Below are positions 16,642 through 25,919 of a DNA stretch of 41,299 bases, one piece after another (the stretch's first letter is position 1; every line of letters starts with the position of its first letter). Below the pieces are notes generated by a model, which searched no databases, had not been told where the DNA came from, and was given only the letters and a program-made list of their open reading frames with translations. The position numbers and the translations under genes were made by a program. Location: the NCBI RefSeq assembly GCF_900129365.1, contig NZ_FQVM01000023.1:1-41299 (forward strand), given 5' to 3'. Origin of the DNA: Clostridium fallax (lineage in GTDB: Bacteria > Bacillota > Clostridia > Clostridiales > Clostridiaceae).

Positions 16642-17412
16642 TTATATTAATTCTTCTACTTTTATATAAGGATTTCTATATCTATTTTTCTTTATTGTTT
16701 TATTGCCTATATTAATAGCTTTTTTAGGACAAATATTTATACACCCCATACAATCTACACATTTACCATGCCATTTAGGTTTAGAATTACTTAATGATAT
16801 ATTTTGAACAGGACATATTTTTTGACAAAGTCCACATCCAATACAATCATTATTTACATTAAAGTTTTTATCTTTTATTATAAATTCTTCTTTCCAAAGC
16901 TTATAGAGTATATTAGTAACTTTATTTTTATTTATATTATTACTAATCACTCTCCTATATTTTATACTTTTTATAAAACTTAATATTTTATTTTCATTTT
17001 TTTCTATAGCTTCTAAAGCTCTTTCTTGAGTTGCAGACCTTCCCATTCTTATATAATTAGATATATATTTTACCTCTTCTATATTGCTTAAACTCATATT
17101 TTTCTTTTTTAAAATATCATTTATCATTGCAAAGGCATTCTTAGAACTTCCTCCCCCTGTTGTTTGAAGTGCAAATAAATATGCATTTTTATTTAATTCA
17201 GCTTTACTAATAAATTCTCCAACAACTGGTGGTAATCCGAAACAATGTAATGGATATATAAATCCTATGGCATCACTATTACATGAAAGTTTATCTTCTT
17301 TCAATGCTTTTACCATGGAAATTATTTCACAATTCTCTAATCCTTCTTGTAACTTCTTAGCTGCATATAATGAATTTCCTGTAGAAGAGAAGTAATATAT
17401 AGTAATCTTCAT
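16642..17412 (-). CDS. EFR1-type flavodoxin domain plus two [4Fe-4S] cluster ferredoxin protein
   Basis: The N-terminal half is flavodoxin-like, with the FMN phosphate loop in YYFSSTGNSLYAAKKL. The C-terminal part holds two 4Fe-4S motifs, CIGCGLCQKICP and CVDCMGCINICP, about residues 192-235. Such proteins are predicted small electron carriers in anaerobes. ATG 17412 is preferred over the in-frame TTG at 17421, since GTAGG sits 9 bases before it. The gene follows the cobalamin cluster after a 310-base gap, so cotranscription is uncertain. A role in reducing the corrin cobalt is possible but purely contextual. Confidence 0.82.
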   Translation of the reverse strand: MKITIYYFSSTGNSLYAAKKLQEGLENCEIISMVKALKEDKLSCNSDAIGFIYPLHCFGLPPVVGEFISKAELNKNAYLFALQTTGGGSSKNAFAMINDILKKKNMSLSNIEEVKYISNYIRMGRSATQERALEAIEKNENKILSFIKSIKYRRVISNNINKNKVTNILYKLWKEEFIIKDKNFNVNNDCIGCGLCQKICPVQNISLSNSKPKWHGKCVDCMGCINICPKKAINIGNKTIKKNRYRNPYIKVEELI

Positions 17413-17730
17413 TTTAATCAACCTACTTTCTACAACTAAAACCCCTAAAATAAAAGTTTAATTTTCAAAATTTTTAAATATACTTATACGTTTAATTTTA
17501 TACGACTTCCTTATTTTTGTAAAATATTTATTATTAAACAAAAAAAATAGTATATTTTATGAATAATATTATAAAATATACTAAATATTATTTACTAAAG
17601 TTATATTATATATTTAAGAAAATCATAATAATAAGACTAATCTCATAGTGTCTTAATTTTAAATTATATCTATAATTAAGCTATGTTTAAAGTCTATTTA
17701 ATTTCTTTATTTTAAATCAAATACTTTAAA
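17413..17730. other. Intergenic stretch between cbiJ and the flavodoxin/ferredoxin gene
   Basis: This AT-rich stretch has no ORF I can support. An inverted repeat (CATAG...CTTAATT / AATTAAG...CTATG, about 17646-17688) has no T run. A short dyad overlaps the cbiJ stop (17719-17745). TTATACG occurs twice, 14 bases apart, at 17484-17490 and 17498-17504 beside a weak TATAAA-like -10. No convincing terminator for the cobalamin operon was found. Confidence 0.5.
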
Positions 17731-18501
17731 TTACTTAAAGTATTTGCATTCTAAATAATTAATAATATCCTCTTCATTACTAAATTTATTTTTATAATTT
17801 ATAGTTTCTCTTTCTAATACATAACACTGAACATTTAAATCTAAAGCGCTTTTTAGCTTTTCTTCTGTAGCACCCTTTTCTCCACTATCCTTTAATAACA
17901 TTACCTTTATATCATAAGCTTTTAAAAATGCTAAATTTAAATCATATCCTATAGGCCCTTTAATTCCAATAATATCTCCAATATCAATACCTAAATCAAC
18001 ACATTTTTCTATAACTGATTTGGTGGGAAGTACTCTATGAATTATTCTATTTGGAAGATTTAAATCTAATATATCCTTTATTTTATTACTACCCATAGTA
18101 TTTAATATATTACCTTCATTATCTTTTAGATAAAAACTTAAATCTTCTATTTTTTTTATAAATTTAACATTTTTATTTTCTTTATATTTATCTATAACAG
18201 CTTTTCTTTCATATCTTATATATTCTATATGAAGATCATCACAGCAATCCATAGCATTTTTACTTATTTCTATTGCATATGGATGGCTTAAATCTACTAA
18301 TACCCTTACTTTTTTCTCTTTTAAAAGTTTTTTTAGCTCTTCTTTATTTAATGGAGTAGTATTTAAATATCTATATTTATATTCTTTTAATAATTCTCCT
18401 CCGTAAGTAGTGGCTGTTGATAATAATATATCATCAGTAAATTTATTAATTTCTCTTAATAATTTTCTACCATCGGAAGTTCCTAAAATAAAAGCTATCA
18501 T
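17731..18501 (-). CDS. cbiJ: Cobalt-precorrin-6A reductase
   Basis: It reduces cobalt-precorrin-6A to 6B with NADH in the anaerobic corrin pathway. The 256-aa protein shows the CbiJ/CobK pattern: FILGTSDGRKLLREI at the start, VRVLVDLSHPYAIEISKNAMDCC near residue 90, and GPIGYDLNLAFLKAYDIKVMLLKDSGEKGATEEKL near 185, the NAD(P)H and substrate-facing loop. It is the last gene of the cluster, its ATG overlapping the cbiH stop by one base, so it is translationally coupled to cbiH. Confidence 0.92.
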   Translation of the reverse strand: MIAFILGTSDGRKLLREINKFTDDILLSTATTYGGELLKEYKYRYLNTTPLNKEELKKLLKEKKVRVLVDLSHPYAIEISKNAMDCCDDLHIEYIRYERKAVIDKYKENKNVKFIKKIEDLSFYLKDNEGNILNTMGSNKIKDILDLNLPNRIIHRVLPTKSVIEKCVDLGIDIGDIIGIKGPIGYDLNLAFLKAYDIKVMLLKDSGEKGATEEKLKSALDLNVQCYVLERETINYKNKFSNEEDIINYLECKYFK

Positions 18502-19229
18502 TATTTATTTCCTATCTTATATCCCCTAGGAGTTATAAAATAGCCATCTTTCCAATAACTCTTTGAGTTTCCTATTATAACTATAGACATCATATTAACT
18601 ACTTCATCATTAAAATCTTCTAAAGTAAACTTTTGTATATTTTGTCCTTCTCTTAAAGCATGCTCAACTACAGCTATTGGAGTTTTTCCGTCTCTATACT
18701 TTTTAATTATTTCTATACATTCTTTAAGATAATGAGGTCTTCCCTTACTTCTTGGATTATATAAAGATATTATAAAATCTGATGCTGCAGCCATATCTAC
18801 TCTCTTTTTAATATCTTCATATGGAGTTAATAAATCACTTAAACTTATATTGCAATTATCATGCATAAGTGGTGCTCCTAAAACAGAACCTGCTGCTGAA
18901 GATGCTGTAATTCCAGGAATTATCTCTATATTATCTTCTTTTGTGCTTAATTCTAAAATAAGACCTGCCATACCATATATTCCAGAATCACCAGTACTTA
19001 CAAGGGCAACATCATTATCTTTAGCTAATTCTAAAGCTAATTTACATCTATCTTCTTCACTTTTCATTCCTGTTGAATGTACTTCTTTACCTTCTATAAG
19101 TTCTTTTATCATTTCTATATATTTTGTATATCCAACAATAACATTACATTTTTTTATAGTATTATAAGCTCTAAGACTCATGTTTTCTACAGAGCCCGGC
19201 CCAATACCTATTACATATAATTTACCCAT
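18501..19229 (-). CDS. cbiH: Cobalt-precorrin-3 C17-methyltransferase (ring contraction)
   Basis: This SAM-dependent tetrapyrrole methyltransferase methylates C17 and drives ring contraction. The 242-aa protein has the GIGPGSVENMSLRAY N terminus, the ALVSTGDSGIYGMAGLILEL motif (about 75-94) and IIPGITASSAAGSVLGAPLMHD, all typical of CobJ/CbiH. The fold dimerises and binds SAM between two domains. It overlaps cbiG by 8 bases and abuts cbiJ, keeping the usual G-H-J order. Confidence 0.94.
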   Translation of the reverse strand: MGKLYVIGIGPGSVENMSLRAYNTIKKCNVIVGYTKYIEMIKELIEGKEVHSTGMKSEEDRCKLALELAKDNDVALVSTGDSGIYGMAGLILELSTKEDNIEIIPGITASSAAGSVLGAPLMHDNCNISLSDLLTPYEDIKKRVDMAAASDFIISLYNPRSKGRPHYLKECIEIIKKYRDGKTPIAVVEHALREGQNIQKFTLEDFNDEVVNMMSIVIIGNSKSYWKDGYFITPRGYKIGNK

Positions 19230-20205
19230 TCTTTATCTCTCCTACACAAATCGTTATTCCACCTAATTTTTCCTTTGGAAGTATTATTTGTCCACCTAAA
19301 AGAATTGCTGAAGGCTCACAAACAGCTGGAACTCCTGTAATTTTCTTAACGAAATCACTTTTTTCAAAATCACCTTTAACCTTTGAAATTTCCTCTTTAG
19401 AAAAAGTAACAAAATCGCAGTTTAACTTCTCCTTTAAGTTTATAATAGCCTCTTCATCTTTTTTTAAATCAATACTTCCAATAGCCTTAACTGAGTCCTT
19501 ATCTAAATTATGATTTTCTAAATAATTTAAGACTTTTTCTTCTAGCTCATCTTTAGGAGTATTTTTTCTACATCCTATACCAAGAACTAGGTTTCTTCTC
19601 TTTAATCTTAAAATCTTATTATAATTTTTATTTCCTATAAGTTTATTTGTAATCCATAAAAGCATTTCTCCAAAACCTTCATATTTAGAATATCCCTTAG
19701 GAAGTGATATTAAATTATAATCATCTAAAAAATCTATTTTTTTGTCTTCTATAAGTGCCGCAGCAAAATCCTTAGCCTTCTTTAAATCTTCTATTATAAG
19801 TGAATTGTCCTTTGCAATAATATCTGGTGCTACTACATCTTTAATGTCTGTAGCAGTAGTTATTATACATTGATTATTTAATAAAATAGATATTTTTTTA
19901 GCTAAAGAATTTCCTCCACCTAAGTGTCCAGACAATAAGCTTATTGAAAATTTTCCTAAAGAATCAACAACAACTACTGCTGGATCCTTGGTTTTATCTT
20001 TTATATAATCACTTATTGCTCTTACTGCAATTCCTGTAGATGATATAAAAACAATTCCTTGAAAATTTTCAAAAAGTTCTTTAGTTATATTTTTAAGTCC
20101 AATATTTTTAATATGATCTCTTAAAAATAACTTACCACCTAACTTCTTCTCTAACTTTTCTCCTATCTTATCACCATCTTTAGTTACACTTATAATACCA
20201 ATCAT
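19222..20205 (-). CDS. cbiG: Cobalt-precorrin 5A hydrolase
   Basis: It opens the delta-lactone of cobalt-precorrin-5A, releasing acetaldehyde, in the anaerobic pathway. The 327-aa protein contains the CbiG N-terminal domain (FISSTGIAVRAISDYIKDKTKDPAVVVVD, LLSGHLGGGNSLAKKI), a middle linker and the C-terminal domain with LGIGCRKNTPKDELE and GVPAVCEPSAILLGG. It is encoded separately from the methyltransferases here. It starts one base after the cbiF stop and overlaps cbiH. Confidence 0.93.
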   Translation of the reverse strand: MIGIISVTKDGDKIGEKLEKKLGGKLFLRDHIKNIGLKNITKELFENFQGIVFISSTGIAVRAISDYIKDKTKDPAVVVVDSLGKFSISLLSGHLGGGNSLAKKISILLNNQCIITTATDIKDVVAPDIIAKDNSLIIEDLKKAKDFAAALIEDKKIDFLDDYNLISLPKGYSKYEGFGEMLLWITNKLIGNKNYNKILRLKRRNLVLGIGCRKNTPKDELEEKVLNYLENHNLDKDSVKAIGSIDLKKDEEAIINLKEKLNCDFVTFSKEEISKVKGDFEKSDFVKKITGVPAVCEPSAILLGGQIILPKEKLGGITICVGEIKNG

Positions 20206-20206
20206 T

Positions 20207-20959
20207 TTACTCTATTCCTTTTCTATATTCATGAGTGAAGGTTGGATCGTATAATAAACTCTTATCATACTCTGTATCTATAAAGTCTCCTACTAAGATT
20301 TGAGCACATTTTTTGATTCCAGCTTCTTTAACTTTTTCACTTATATCATCTAATGTACCTAATATTGATCTTTCATCTCCCCATGTAGCTCTCTCTATTA
20401 CTGCAACAGGAACATTTCTTTTATACCCTCTTCTAAGCTTTGCTACAACCTTATCTATCATTCCAACTGAAAGGAATAAAGCCATTGAACACCCTATTGA
20501 TGCTAAATTTTCTAAATCTTCATTTTCAGGCACTGGAGTTCTTCCTTCTACTCTTGTAAGTATTACTGTTTGAGTTACATTTGGTAAAGTAAACTCTCTA
20601 TTAATACTTGCTGCTGCTGCTGTAAAAGAGCTAACACCTGGTATAACCTTATATTCAATAGATAACTTTGAAAGCTCATCCATTTGTTCTTTTATAGCTC
20701 CATAAATACTAGGGTCTCCAGTATGTAATCTAACAACATTCTTTCCTTCTAATTCAGCTTTTTTCATAACTTTTATAACATCATCTAAAGTCATTGAAGC
20801 AGAATTGTGAATTTCTACTCCTTCTTTACAAAACTTTAAATGCTCTGGACTTACTAAAGAACCTGCATAAATAACTACATCTGCATTCTTTAAAGTTTCT
20901 CTTCCCTTTACTGTAATTAAATCAACATCTCCTGGACCTGCTCCTATAAAATAAACCAT
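20207..20959 (-). CDS. cbiF: Cobalt-precorrin-4 C11-methyltransferase
   Basis: It methylates C11 of cobalt-precorrin-4 using SAM. The 250-aa protein has YFIGAGPGDVDLITVKG at the N terminus, VVRLHTGDPSIYGAIKEQMDEL near 75 and VIPGVSSFTAAAASINREFTLP near 104, a close match to the CobM/CbiF subgroup. AGGAGG sits 6 bases before the ATG. An 83-base gap separates it from cbiL, the longest within this half of the cluster, without a clear terminator. Confidence 0.95.
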   Translation of the reverse strand: MVYFIGAGPGDVDLITVKGRETLKNADVVIYAGSLVSPEHLKFCKEGVEIHNSASMTLDDVIKVMKKAELEGKNVVRLHTGDPSIYGAIKEQMDELSKLSIEYKVIPGVSSFTAAAASINREFTLPNVTQTVILTRVEGRTPVPENEDLENLASIGCSMALFLSVGMIDKVVAKLRRGYKRNVPVAVIERATWGDERSILGTLDDISEKVKEAGIKKCAQILVGDFIDTEYDKSLLYDPTFTHEYRKGIE

Positions 20960-21042
20960 ATTATCCTCCTAAATTTATAAAATATTTTGGACTTAAAATT
21001 TAATAAAAATCTTAATTTAGTATTTTATAATATTCTTTCTAA

Positions 21043-21708
21043 TTATTCTCTGCTTGCAATTATTAATGACATATAATCTCTATGGTTTAATATATCATTC
21101 TTCTTATATAAAACCTTTTGTCCTTCTCTTCCTGCTCTAGAAACCAAAACATAGTCAAATCCCTTATCTTCTAAGAAATTAATAACCTCTTCTTCTTTTC
21201 TATAAACTTTCATTATAACTAAGAATTTCTCATCTTTTATTTTATCTAAGCTGCTAGCTGGAACTATCATTAAAGGTTCGTCACCAATTACTAAAGTTCT
21301 ATTTACTATACTTGCAGCTGCACAGAAAGATGTTACTCCTGGAACTGTTTCAACTTCATAATCTTTATCTTTAAAATGAGTTAAAAGATATATATATGTA
21401 CTATATACATAAGGATCTCCTAAAGTTAAAAAAGCCACATTTTTTCCTTCTTCTAAGTACTTTTCTATTACTTCATAAGCATAACGTATCTTCTCATCTT
21501 TTCCATCTCTACTCATTGGAAAATGAAGTACTCTAACTTCTTTATTTTCATCTATATATTCTTTAACTATGTTTAATGCAATGCTTTCCCCACCTTCTGT
21601 AGCTGTTGGACTTATAATTACATCACATTCTTTAATTATTCTTAGTCCCTTTAAAGTTAGTAGTTCACTATCTCCAGGGCCTACACCTATTCCATAAAAT
21701 TTACTCAT
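21043..21708 (-). CDS. cbiL: Cobalt-precorrin-2 C20-methyltransferase
   Basis: It methylates C20 of cobalt-precorrin-2, the first pathway-specific methylation. The 221-aa protein has YGIGVGPGDSELLTLKGLRII at the start and VAFLTLGDPYVYSTYIYLLTHF near 90, with VPGVTSFCAAASIVNRTLV near 121. This is the CobI/CbiL version of the tetrapyrrole methylase fold; the TLGDP...YSTY loop distinguishes it from CbiF and CbiH. Its ATG directly follows the cbiT stop. Confidence 0.94.
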   Translation of the reverse strand: MSKFYGIGVGPGDSELLTLKGLRIIKECDVIISPTATEGGESIALNIVKEYIDENKEVRVLHFPMSRDGKDEKIRYAYEVIEKYLEEGKNVAFLTLGDPYVYSTYIYLLTHFKDKDYEVETVPGVTSFCAAASIVNRTLVIGDEPLMIVPASSLDKIKDEKFLVIMKVYRKEEEVINFLEDKGFDYVLVSRAGREGQKVLYKKNDILNHRDYMSLIIASRE

Positions 21709-22278
21709 CTATATGTTCTCCTTTTCTGCTTTCATTATAAATATTGGATTGTTAGCTTTAAGCATCATTGACTTTCCCTGCGCTATTGAAGACTGTAGTA
21801 ATGTTATTTCTGTTTTTAATCCTCTCTTTTCAAAAAACTCTGATGCTCTAAAAGCATTTTTCATTGTAATAAAGTTACATACAACTACACCATCATCTAA
21901 TAATAAGTTTAATGATTTTTCTAAAAGCTCTTCGATATTTCCACCACTTCCTCCAATAAATATAGAGTTAAATTTTATATCTATATCTTTTAGAATTTCT
22001 GTAGCTTCTCCTTTTATTATATCTACATTACTACAATTAAATTTTTTAACATTTTCATTAGAAACTCTTATAGCTTCGTCATCTTTATCAATAGCTAATA
22101 CCTTTCCTTTAGGACAAAGCTTTGCCCCTTGAACAGTTATACTTCCACTGCCGCATCCTATATCTAAAAAATTTGAGTTTTCATCTATATTAAGCTTTCC
22201 AATAGTTAAAATTCTTATGTTTTCTTTAGTCATAGGAACATCGCCTCTTATAAACTCAATGTCTTTTATAAATTTCAT
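21709..22278 (-). CDS. cbiT: Cobalt-precorrin-6B C15-methyltransferase (decarboxylating)
   Basis: It methylates C15 and decarboxylates the C12 acetate chain. The 189-aa class I methyltransferase has IRGDVPMTKENIRILTIGKL at the start and the SAM motif LDIGCGSGSITVQGAKL near residue 40, then DKDDEAIRVSNEN and FIGGSGGNIEELLEK. CbiT is free-standing here, beside CbiE; in other bacteria the two are fused as CobL/CbiET. Its ATG overlaps the cbiE stop by 4 bases. Confidence 0.95.
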   Translation of the reverse strand: MKFIKDIEFIRGDVPMTKENIRILTIGKLNIDENSNFLDIGCGSGSITVQGAKLCPKGKVLAIDKDDEAIRVSNENVKKFNCSNVDIIKGEATEILKDIDIKFNSIFIGGSGGNIEELLEKSLNLLLDDGVVVCNFITMKNAFRASEFFEKRGLKTEITLLQSSIAQGKSMMLKANNPIFIMKAEKENI

Positions 22279-22874
22279 ATGACCTCCACCATAATAACAG
22301 AGAGATTTGTATATTCTCCTTTAACAAGTTCTAAAGGAGTTCCCTGCCATATTTTTTCATCTTCATAAGAAAGATTTTCTCCTATATAAAGATTGCATTT
22401 TATATTTTCCTCTATTAAAATCTCGCATAATCTTTTAGGTGTATTTTTCTTATCTGTAAGCCAAAAACTTTTTTTATGCTCTTTTACCTTTAATAAAAAT
22501 TCCTCGCATCTTCCGTGCATACTTCCAAGATAAGCTCCATTCCAGCACTTGCCTATTTTAGAACTTAAATATTGAAAAGAACTAATACCAGGTATTACAT
22601 TAATATCTTTTTCTGTATTCTTTTTTAGATAATCAACTATACCATAAAAAAGTGGATCTCCAGAAGCTATTATAGAAACTTTTCCCTTTAGACTTTCCAT
22701 AAGGTCTAAAGTTTCTTTTAAAGAATCTACTATTATAGTATTTACTTTTAAATAGTCTATTGATTCTACTGCTCTTTTAAATCCAATTACATAATCGCTT
22801 TTCTTTAAGACCTCTTCACCTTTTTTTAACATATAATCACGATGTCCAGGTCCTATTCCTACTACATATATCAT
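22275..22874 (-). CDS. cbiE: Cobalt-precorrin-7 C5-methyltransferase
   Basis: It methylates C5 of cobalt-precorrin-7. The 199-aa protein is a short tetrapyrrole methylase with VGIGPGHRDYMLKKGEEVLK at the N terminus, VSIIASGDPLFYGIVDYL near 67 and VIPGISSFQYLSSKIGKCW near 94, typical of CbiE. A 4-base overlap with cbiT indicates coupled translation of the two partners. Confidence 0.94.
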   Translation of the reverse strand: MIYVVGIGPGHRDYMLKKGEEVLKKSDYVIGFKRAVESIDYLKVNTIIVDSLKETLDLMESLKGKVSIIASGDPLFYGIVDYLKKNTEKDINVIPGISSFQYLSSKIGKCWNGAYLGSMHGRCEEFLLKVKEHKKSFWLTDKKNTPKRLCEILIEENIKCNLYIGENLSYEDEKIWQGTPLELVKGEYTNLSVIMVEVI

Positions 22875-22892
22875 TTAATCACCTATCTTTAT

Positions 22893-23969
22893 TTAAGCCT
22901 TGCTTAAAAATTTATGATTAACTGTTCCAGCATACATAACTACATCTACTTTAAATTCTCTATAAACATGTTCTTCACATTTATCTTTTATTTTCTTTGC
23001 TATAACCTTATAAAGTTCTTCATTTCCTTCACCTAAAATATCTACTGCTCCATCTGTAGTTTTTTGTGCTAAAACTTCATTAACCTTTTTCATATCATAT
23101 CCTAAAAGAGCCATTTCAAGAGCTAACACCTCAAGCCTTACACCACAAACCTTACTATGAGTATTAAAGCATCCATAGGCTATTTTACACATCTTACCTA
23201 TATGTCCTATTAAGGTTACTTTTTTAATATTTTTTGTTAGGCAACTTTGAAGAGCAAATCCTACATAATTTGAAATTATAACCATATTATCTCTTTTAAA
23301 CCCTAACTCTACTCCATAGTCTTCTCCAATATGTCCAAATACAAATATAAGCTCATCAAAGTTTAATGATTTTTGTCTTATTTCTAGTTCAATTGATGCC
23401 TTTATTGCATCCTCAGACATTGGATAAACTATTCCTGTAGTTCCTAAAATAGAAATTCCACCTTCTATATTTAATCTTGGATTAAAGGTTTTTTTAGCTA
23501 TATTTTTTCCTTCTGGTACAAATATAACAACCTCAACAGAATAATTTAAAGACTTTAGAAGAGATTTAACTTCACCTTCTATCATTTTTCTTGGAACTGG
23601 ATTAATAGCTGCTTCTCCTTTTTTAACATTTAAACCGTCAGCTTTTACTCTTCCAACACCTTCTCCACCATCTAATAAAAAATTACTACTTTTTTTAACC
23701 TTAGCACCAATTTTAATTCCATGAGTTGCATCAATATCATCTCCACCATCTTTTATAACAAAACATTCCACGTAATCTTCATAAATATTTGTTTCAAAAA
23801 TTGGTATATCTATATCCATTCCACTAGGAGTATTTATAGTAACAAAATCTAAAGTTTTACCATGAATTAAAGTATATGTAGCAGCCTTTGCAGCTGCTGT
23901 AGCACAGGAACCAGTTGTGTATCCACACCTTAACTTTTTACCTTCACTTTCTATATACATTTCAAACAT
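22893..23969 (-). CDS. cbiD: Cobalt-precorrin-5B C1-methyltransferase
   Basis: It carries out C1 methylation in the anaerobic pathway. The 358-aa protein has the CbiD landmarks LRCGYTTGSCATAAAKAAT (13-31), DGGDDIDATHGIKIGAKVK (about 74-92), GEAAINPVPRKMI and the SAM-associated GTTGIVYPMSEDA. CbiD marks the cluster as the anaerobic (early cobalt) route. Its ATG overlaps the cbiC stop by one base. Confidence 0.96.
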   Translation of the reverse strand: MFEMYIESEGKKLRCGYTTGSCATAAAKAATYTLIHGKTLDFVTINTPSGMDIDIPIFETNIYEDYVECFVIKDGGDDIDATHGIKIGAKVKKSSNFLLDGGEGVGRVKADGLNVKKGEAAINPVPRKMIEGEVKSLLKSLNYSVEVVIFVPEGKNIAKKTFNPRLNIEGGISILGTTGIVYPMSEDAIKASIELEIRQKSLNFDELIFVFGHIGEDYGVELGFKRDNMVIISNYVGFALQSCLTKNIKKVTLIGHIGKMCKIAYGCFNTHSKVCGVRLEVLALEMALLGYDMKKVNEVLAQKTTDGAVDILGEGNEELYKVIAKKIKDKCEEHVYREFKVDVVMYAGTVNHKFLSKA

Positions 23970-24592
23970 TATCTATCAACCACCATATATAAAAGTGCAT
24001 TTACTATTGAAGCAGCTACTGTACTTCCACCTTTTCTTCCTCTTATTGTTATATTTTCTATATCATATTTTAATAATTCTTCTTTACTCTCACTAGCTCC
24101 TACAAAACCCACTGGTGCACCTATTACAAATTTAGGCTTTATAGCTCCCTTATCATATAATTCTAATAGTCTATATAAAGCTGTTGGTGCATTTCCAAAT
24201 ACAAAAAATTCTATTCCTTCATCTATAGCCATTTCAATAGCAGCCATAGAACGAGTTATTCCTTTCTCCTTAGCTATTTCATAAGCTTTTTCCGTAGAAA
24301 CATAATTTACAATTTCACAGCCTAATTTTTCTAAAGCTTTTTTATTAATTCCAGCTTTTATCATTTGAGTATCTGTATAAATTTTACATCCATTTTTAAG
24401 TAATTCTAAAGCTTCATCTATAGCTTTAGGACTTATAGTTATTAAATCTTTATACTGAAAATCTGCTGTAGTATGAATTGTTCTTTTTACTATTTGAAGT
24501 TCTCTTTCTGAAAAATTATGAGGTCCCATTTCCTCTCCAATTATTTCAAAACTTCTCTTTTCTATACCCATAGGATTTTTATTATAACTCAT
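23969..24592 (-). CDS. cbiC: Cobalt-precorrin-8 methylmutase
   Basis: It moves the methyl group from C11 to C12 to give cobyrinic acid. The 207-aa protein has IHTTADFQYKDLITIS, with the catalytic His at about residue 36, GCKIYTDTQMIKAGINK and FVIGAPVGFVGASESKEEL, as in CobH/CbiC. Its start lies 11 bases inside the end of cbiA, so cbiA and cbiC should be translationally coupled. Confidence 0.95.
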   Translation of the reverse strand: MSYNKNPMGIEKRSFEIIGEEMGPHNFSERELQIVKRTIHTTADFQYKDLITISPKAIDEALELLKNGCKIYTDTQMIKAGINKKALEKLGCEIVNYVSTEKAYEIAKEKGITRSMAAIEMAIDEGIEFFVFGNAPTALYRLLELYDKGAIKPKFVIGAPVGFVGASESKEELLKYDIENITIRGRKGGSTVAASIVNALLYMVVDR

Positions 24593-25919
24593 CTTTTTTC
24601 TCCTTAATTCCTACTATTTCTTTTAAAAACTCTATATTATTAAAAAAATGTAAGTGAGCATATGCTCCTAATGTATTATTTTTTAAATATCCACAATTCC
24701 ATTTTTTTTCTTCATCAAAGACATCTACCTTTGAAAGCTCATATATTGTATCTTCCTCTAATTCTACCTTTGATTTATGAAATTCATGGCAATTTATCTT
24801 AAGCCCTTTATGAAGCTTAATATTTTCACTGCAAACTGAAAGAGTTGCATAACCAAAGTTATTCAATCTATTTGTCATATAAGAAAAGCCTTTAAAAAAC
24901 CCAACCATCGGCACATTATCTATAGCTTCTGTTAGATACATAAGTCCCCCACATTCTGCATAGCAATTAAGACCTTTAGAAAGTTTATTTTTTATATCTT
25001 CTAATAATGATTTATTTTTTGATAAAGTCTCTTTATAAACCTCTGGATATCCTCCACCTAAATATAAAAAATCAATATCTTCCGGTAACTTTCTATCCTT
25101 TAGTGGACTAAAATAAACAACTTCTCCTAATTGTTTTAAAGCTTCAATGTTTTCTTTGTAGTAAAATCTAAAAGCTTCATCATAAGCAATTGCAGTCTTT
25201 ATATTTTTGTTTTCTAAATTAAAAGCTTTATTATTAATTTTTTTATATTTAGCTTCTTTAAAGTTATCTATAAGTAAATCTAAGTTTATATATTCTTCTA
25301 TAGTTTTACTTATAGAATCTATTCTTTCATCTAGATCCTTAATCTCTACTCCTTGAACTAAACCTAAATGTCTGCTTTTAAAAGATCCTTCCTCTATTTT
25401 AGGTAAATATCCAAATACCTTAAGGTTAGTATACTTTTCAACAATATTTTTTAAAAGTAAATAATATCTTTCACTAACTTTATTTAAAATTATACCTATA
25501 ATATTATTTTTTTTAAATTCTAAAATTCCTTTAAGCTCAGCTACAAAAGTTGTACTTTGGGCCTTTGGAGTTAAAACTAAAACTGTTGGGAGATTTAAAA
25601 GTTCTGATACATCATAAGTAGAATAGTCTGTATCTATTCCTTTTCCATCATAAAATCCCATTACTCCTTCTATAATAGAAAGATCTCCCTCTCCTCTTTC
25701 ATAGCTTTCTAAAACTCCATTTTTCCCCATTAAAAATATATCTAAATTTCTAGAACTTTTTTTGGTTGCAAGAGTATGAAAATCAGTATCTATATAATCT
25801 GGCCCTACCTTATATCCTTGTACATTATAACCCCTATTATATAAAGCTCTCATAAGACCTAAAGTAACGGTGGTTTTTCCACCACCACTACTATTAGATG
25901 AAATAACTATTGATTTCAT
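24582..25919 (-). CDS. cbiA: Cobyrinate a,c-diamide synthase
   Basis: It amidates the a and c side chains of cobyrinic acid using glutamine and ATP. The N-terminal ATP-binding half has the P-loop SSNSSGGGKTTVTLGL (7-22) and GVMGFYDGKG near 85. The C-terminal class I glutamine amidotransferase domain has FLYLGGGYPEVY and the nucleophile Cys in AECGGLMYLTEA (about 318-329), with FHKSKVE for the catalytic His. Length 445 aa, as expected. It starts one base after the cbiK stop. Confidence 0.95.
   Translation of the reverse strand: MKSIVISSNSSGGGKTTVTLGLMRALYNRGYNVQGYKVGPDYIDTDFHTLATKKSSRNLDIFLMGKNGVLESYERGEGDLSIIEGVMGFYDGKGIDTDYSTYDVSELLNLPTVLVLTPKAQSTTFVAELKGILEFKKNNIIGIILNKVSERYYLLLKNIVEKYTNLKVFGYLPKIEEGSFKSRHLGLVQGVEIKDLDERIDSISKTIEEYINLDLLIDNFKEAKYKKINNKAFNLENKNIKTAIAYDEAFRFYYKENIEALKQLGEVVYFSPLKDRKLPEDIDFLYLGGGYPEVYKETLSKNKSLLEDIKNKLSKGLNCYAECGGLMYLTEAIDNVPMVGFFKGFSYMTNRLNNFGYATLSVCSENIKLHKGLKINCHEFHKSKVELEEDTIYELSKVDVFDEEKKWNCGYLKNNTLGAYAHLHFFNNIEFLKEIVGIKEKKDEL

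Noticed and set aside
17646..17690. Inverted repeat as terminator of the cobalamin operon
   Set aside because: The arms pair (CTTAATT/AATTAAG plus CATAG/CTATG) but neither side has a T run, so it does not look like an intrinsic terminator.
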